Shown here piece after piece: positions 59,581-64,000 of a stretch of DNA of 64,000 bases. The translations under genes and the position numbers were made by a program. The notes beneath the pieces were generated by a model. That model was not told the origin of the DNA and did not search any database. It saw only the letters and a list, made by a program, of their open reading frames with translations. Every line of letters starts with the position of its first letter. Within the stretch, counting starts at the first letter, position 1. Source of the stretch: Oncomelania hupensis (taxonomy: Eukaryota; Mollusca; Gastropoda; Littorinimorpha; Pomatiopsidae); the NCBI GenBank assembly GCA_036898135.1, contig JBAHVR010000301.1, positions 1 through 64,000 on the forward strand, given 5' to 3'.

Positions 59581-60118
59581 CTTCACATTTTTGACAATAT
59601 TTTGACATTTTCCATTTTTTGAAGCTATCCCTAACCCTAACCCTAACCCAAACCCTAACCTATCCTATCCTGTCCCGTAACCCGGAGGTCGTAGGGGCAC
59701 CACAGATGATCGTTTAACCAGCATACTCCATCTTTCTCTGTCCTCAACAGACCTGATGGCTTCGCTCAGTATCAAACCAGTCCATTCTCGAATGTTGTCC
59801 TCCCACCTCTTTTTCGGTCTCCCTCTTCTTCTACCTCCTTGCACTGTGCCTTGCAGAATGGTCTTTGCAAGGCCTGATGATATGGTGACGTGGCCATACC
59901 CTCGGAGTTTCCGTATCAAACCCTAACCATTAACGTAACCCTAAGCCTAACACAGCCCTAACCCTAACGGAACACTAATTTGACGTCAAAATAACGGGGC
60001 CGTCAAAAGAAATACGTGGAGTTTCAAGTGTATGTCAGAGTAACGTCGTTTATACCATCACACACACACACACACCCACACACACACACACACACCCACA
60101 CACACCCACACACTTTTG
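59581..60118 (+). repeat. Telomere-like-repeat-bearing element, copy 2 (split by RTE)
   Basis: Order: gacattttcca, then CCCTAACC runs (59629-59660), the RTE insertion, more CCCTAA-like text (59918-59970), gacgtcaaaataacg, and a (CA)n tract (60060-60116). Confidence 0.8.
59661..59917 (-). mobile_element. RTE 3' fragment inserted in telomere-like repeats
   Basis: 257 bp of RTE in reverse, from its TATCC tail to a truncated 5' end, flanked by the exact 11-bp duplication aaaccctaacc (59650-59660 and 59918-59928). Confidence 0.92.
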
Positions 60119-60430
60119 TAAAAACGACGTTCTGATGACTGTTGTGAAAAAAACAGTGATTTTTTTGACACACTTTTCAATTTCGTGACATTATTTTGAC
60201 ATTTTCAAATTTTTGAACCTATCCCTAACCCTAACCCAAACCCTAACCCTTAACCTAACCCTAAAACAGCTGTAACTCTACCGGAACCCTATTTTGACGT
60301 CAAACTAGGGCAGCCTTCCAAAAAAAGTCAAAAGAAACCATGTGGAGTTCCATGAGTGTGTCACTGTAACGTCGTTTCTACATGCCCACACACACACACG
60401 CACACCCACACACACCCACACACTGTGTAT
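60119..60430 (+). repeat. Telomere-like-repeat-bearing element, copy 3
   Basis: A second unit in tandem with copy 2: gatgactgttgtgaaa, ttttgac words, CCCTAACCC runs (60222-60265), gacgtcaaac, gtaacgtcgtttctac, then a (CA)n tract. Confidence 0.8.
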
Positions 60431-60644
60431 TCCCTGTGATGTATCTCTCAATTAGTCAGCCTCTCATTCACGAACTTAATTCACTTACGTCGAAGGAAGA
60501 AACGTTTTTAATAAAAGGTACCCCTTGGGGTCATGAGCAATCTTGCCACTGTAGATTGTTCTAACCTATAAAGGGAAAAGTGAAAGCCCCAGTTGAAAAC
60601 CTGTCTTTCCTTTATAGGCATGACCGATTCACTGCGGCAACAGT

Positions 60645-61222
60645 ACCCCCGTTGGAGTGCCGGGGGTTTCAGTATAAATAGTATCCCCACTTTCTGGAAA
60701 TTTAGTGCTTTAAATTCCCACTGTCGCTGTCTTCCTCATTTGCTCTTTCCCATTCCTGCTCTGTCCTATCACTCTGCTATACTATCTTCTTCTTCGCTAG
60801 ATCAATGACCTACCTTTTTTCTTGAAAACTCTTCCTGGACAAGACTCCTTGTTTGTGCATGAGGTCTGTTGGATCAGCTTGGGAGTATTGGACGCTTTCT
60901 GCCGGGTGGTCACTGGGGCTTCCTATGATGTTATTATTTTAGCAATATAGGCATTTTATATGTATGTGTTTTGTTGATAATTTATAATGATGTTTGTATT
61001 CTATTTTGTTTTTGTAACCGGGGGTTCGAGTAGTTGGGGTAAAGCCTCAGCCGTCCCCTGCGTGGGATGTCTTTATTGTAAAGTGACTGGCCGGTGGAGG
61101 GTATTCAGTTTTCCCACTAGGGTTGTTTCAGCAGATCTTTTATGCGGATCGGGGGTTGTCCGGTCCTGATTTGGCTCGGAAGAGTCCGCTGGACCTAAAG
61201 CAACAATCAATCAATCAATCAA
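60645..61222 (+). mobile_element. Element A, full-length copy
   Basis: It runs from acccccgttggagtgccggg to ctggacctaaagcaaca, followed by an (ATCA)n tail (61206-61221). Length is about 575 bp. Confidence 0.9.
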
Positions 61223-61333
61223 TTTTAATAAAAGGTTGCAGGAGATCATTTTAACACACCAGATTTAAAGATGATCTATACACGTATTTCGCTAAAACGC
61301 TTCGATAGGGGTTACACGCCAACTCAAGGTACA

Positions 61334-62418
61334 TCCTATCCTATCCCGTAACTCGAAGGTCGTCAAGCTACATCTTATCATAATCCTATCCCGTAACTCG
61401 AAGGTCGTCGGGGAACCACAGATGATCGTTTAAATAACGTACTCCAATTTTCTCTGTCCTCAGCAACCCACATGGCTTCGCTCAGTGTCAAGCCAGTCCA
61501 TTCTCGAATGTTGTCCTCACACCTATTTTTTGGTCTCCCTCTTCTTCTGCCTCCTTGCACTGTGCCTTGCAGCAAGGCGTGATGCTTTTCTGACTTGGCC
61601 ATACAATCGAAGTTTCCGTTTCGTCACCACTGTGAGCATGTCATCGTGTTGTCCAATGGCTTGTTTGATGGTCTGTCGGACTTCGTCGTTGGTGATGTGT
61701 TGGGTATAGGAGATGCCCATAAGACTTCTGTAGCACCTCATCTCCATGCTTTGTATATTCTTCGTTATAGGTCTGCTGTGAGGGTCCATGATTCGCAAGC
61801 GTATAGGAAGATAGAGATGACAAGGGAGCGCAGCAGCCTTACCTTGGAGTGTAGACTGAGGGTCCTGTCTTTTCAAATGGGCTTCAGTCTTGTCAGGGCA
61901 GCAGTTGTTTGTGCTATCCTGGAGAGGACTTCCTGTCTGGACCCATTGTCTGATACAATGGCTCCTAAATATTTGAAGTTATACACTGTGTTGAGAAATT
62001 GGCCTTAAACTGTGATGTCCGTGTTGATGCCATTGGTGTTGTTGACCATCTTTTTTGTCTTCTCTGCACTTATTTCCATTCCAAAGGCTCTGGAGATGGT
62101 GTCAAGCCTCTGCACCAGCTGTTCAAGTTCTTGTTCCTCTCCAGACAATCTATCAGTGTCATCTGCAAAACGGAAGTTGGAGATTGCTATAGCCCCTATG
62201 CAGACTGTGTCTTCGTGATCTGCAAGGGCACCTGACATGATGCGCTCTAGGAGGATGTTGAAGAGTGTTGGAGAAAGCAGGCATCCTTGACGCACGCCGA
62301 TTGTTGTTCTTAACCGAAGGCGCTGTTGTGAAGGTCTGCGCTGGTAGCCTTGTCATACAGGCTTTTGATGACTTTAATAATGTTAGGGATGATGTTGTAC
62401 ACTATAATGGTTGCCCAG
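61334..62418 (-). pseudogene. RTE LINE 3' part (RT palm to tail), partly duplicated tail
   Basis: The tail and first 3' bases occur twice (61334-61372 and 61379-61411). The C-terminal and RT region follow, with the FADD box degenerate (FADDTD), up to 62418. A solo-LTR-like element follows there, and the RTE resumes at 63971 to the window end. Confidence 0.85.
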
Positions 62419-63970
62419 TGTGACGTGGGTTTTGGTTGTTGCTGGGCTCTGCACAATGGAATGCTGTAACCCTCACGCTTTATCCTATGAGAACCGCTAG
62501 TGAGTCACCCTGTGGATTACTTTAATACATTTATTTATTTAGCTCGGTCTGTGGTAAGGCTGGGGTACAGAGATAGATAGAAAAATGGTAAAAGATCACT
62601 GTCACACTAGCTTTCACACGGCTATGAATCATATGTAGTCCAGCCACTTGATAACAATTAAAATCACACATTTATTTCTTCTACTCTATACAATATCTTC
62701 GATGTACTAATCTACCTTAAAAAGTCATAGGTCAGTGCAAATGATTCGATCGCTGATAGTCTAGGCAGCTATTGTCTCATCCTAGGGCACTGGCTACTAA
62801 CGCTCTTGAAGATTGGACTACTGTGGTCCTTTTTACTATAGTTTCTGAAGAGTGGACTACTGTGGTCCTTTTGCTATCAGTTTTATTGCACTGTTCCCTC
62901 TGCACTTAACTTTAGTGTAGCGGGTTTGAAGCCCTTCGTTGAGGTAGCTTCTGGTACACGCTGGGTCGTCGTGTAGTTTGGTTCCTTGACCCGCTGTGGT
63001 GTCTTGGAGAGTGTTTTCCAGGGTTGCTCTCAGTCCTGTGCTGTAGAGGCTAAACAGCCAACTCGTTGTTTCTGTTGAGTTGGGCGCACGGTATATCTCG
63101 CCTGCCCGTCTGTAACATAAGAGACGACCTTCTGCACAACCCCGAATAATAGGTCTGTGCAGAGCGTCTCACTGAAAGCCAAAGTAGCCCTCAGTGATAG
63201 CTCCACATCTCTATACATAAGCAACGAACATTCTGCTATGTCCGTGGTCCACTGGAATCTCAACTCTAATTTCGTATACATACATAAATATAAATCGTGG
63301 CTAATTATACACATACAGAATTATTAATATTATAAACATTCACTGGTACAGCCACTGGTCTGCAAACATACATATAGGTTCAACAACAGTGGGTCCGTAC
63401 ATAATTCAAGATGGCGTCGGCCGGTCGTCTTTTGCCTCGTGGTCAGCTTCTCCACGTGTTCAGGCAGTCGGCCTAACAATTCAATTCTATGCATAGCAAA
63501 TTCCACAAACATACTTTCAACAATAATATAAATATATCACGATGAAACAGAAGTATGTTCATTTACCTGTTTGACAAAGTCAGGCCCGTGGCTACTTGAT
63601 TGAATTCTAAGATTCGCAAGTCCTGCTTCCTGGTCTATTCAGGAGAGATCTTACTGCTGTGTAGCTGGTTTCTGCTCCTCGTTTCCCACTCGACTGCCGT
63701 TCTATCTCTCTATTTGAATCAGCCAGACCTGGTTGATTCCATTTTAAACTGTATTCCCATTGGATGGTAATCGACTCGCCTAACGTAGCTACGATGATGT
63801 CATTGCCTGCGCTTACCGTCAGCTGCCACTGTGTGTAACCGGCAGTATATCATTGCTACGCTTGATTACTTCCATCGTCTGCTGCAGCCTAACATAAACA
63901 TTCTAAGATTACATTGACTAAACAAGGCTACAACGTAAAGTAAGCAGGGTAAACTGGTCCGTTCGTCACA
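62419..63970. mobile_element. Putative solo LTR, about 1.55 kb
   Basis: It begins TGTGACG and ends CGTCACA, interrupting an RTE copy. The five bases outside are cccag and cccac, a near-perfect 5-bp duplication. No retroviral-type ORFs lie inside. It is unrelated in sequence to the gypsy LTRs at 3169. Confidence 0.7.
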
Positions 63971-64000
63971 CCCACAAAGCTGCATATCAGACTCGGTCAA
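63971..64000 (-). pseudogene. RTE LINE, continuation at window edge
   Basis: cacaaagctgcatatcagac matches the RT motif A region of the RTE copy at about 30630-30660, continuing the copy interrupted at 62418. Confidence 0.75.

Overview
This window is nuclear DNA from an invertebrate animal, most likely a mollusc and probably a gastropod. The signs are intron-rich genes with GT-AG introns, a goose-type lysozyme, a secreted MAM/ZP protein, abundant RTE, CR1/L2 and L1/Tx1-type LINEs, tRNA-derived SINEs, and very dense simple repeats. The species assignment is inference. There are no bacterial features and no CRISPR.

Layout. Positions 1-12,300 are almost entirely transposon layers. They hold a broken CR1/L2-like LINE, an internally deleted hAT element, and a Ty3/gypsy-type LTR retrotransposon (3169-9535) nested inside an RTE LINE. 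The pol of this LTR element has integrase in front of reverse transcriptase. Positions 12,900-14,000 carry a foldback element and tRNA-derived SINEs. Positions 14,036-23,799 (minus strand) are a goose-type lysozyme gene in about seven exons (signal peptide, bacterial-type SH3 domain, GH23 domain). A full-length L1/Tx1-type LINE with two intact ORFs (14783-20703, 17-bp target duplication) sits 7 bp past the donor of exon 6. A near-perfect hairpin element breaks the last exon, and the exon with the catalytic Glu has no acceptor, so this lysozyme copy looks dead.

Positions 25,814-55,701 (minus strand) are one large gene that I could thread through 19 exons with consistent splice phases: four MAM domains, a short Thr-rich linker, a C-terminal ZP half-domain, a furin-type site (RRKKR) and a stop. 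No transmembrane segment follows. No first exon or signal peptide was found. The introns are filled with RTE copies, SINEs, a hAT element with a BED-type zinc finger, a solo LTR related to the gypsy element, and a roughly 6 kb (TAG)n/TGATGGGG array. One MAM exon has a 1-nt frameshift.

Positions 55,702-64,000 hold no recognisable host gene. They contain two tRNA-headed SINEs, RTE fragments, copies of a roughly 550-bp retroposon family (called element A here), a repeat family with internal telomere-like CCCTAA runs, and a roughly 1.55-kb solo-LTR-like insertion inside an RTE copy at the right edge.

The two host genes share a strand, and both encode (or encoded) secreted proteins: a peptidoglycan-degrading enzyme and a polymerising extracellular-matrix type protein. 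No operon logic applies. The strongest observations are the MAM(x4)-ZP architecture with its tandem in-frame splice acceptors, the integrase-first gypsy element, and the three independent lesions of the lysozyme gene.
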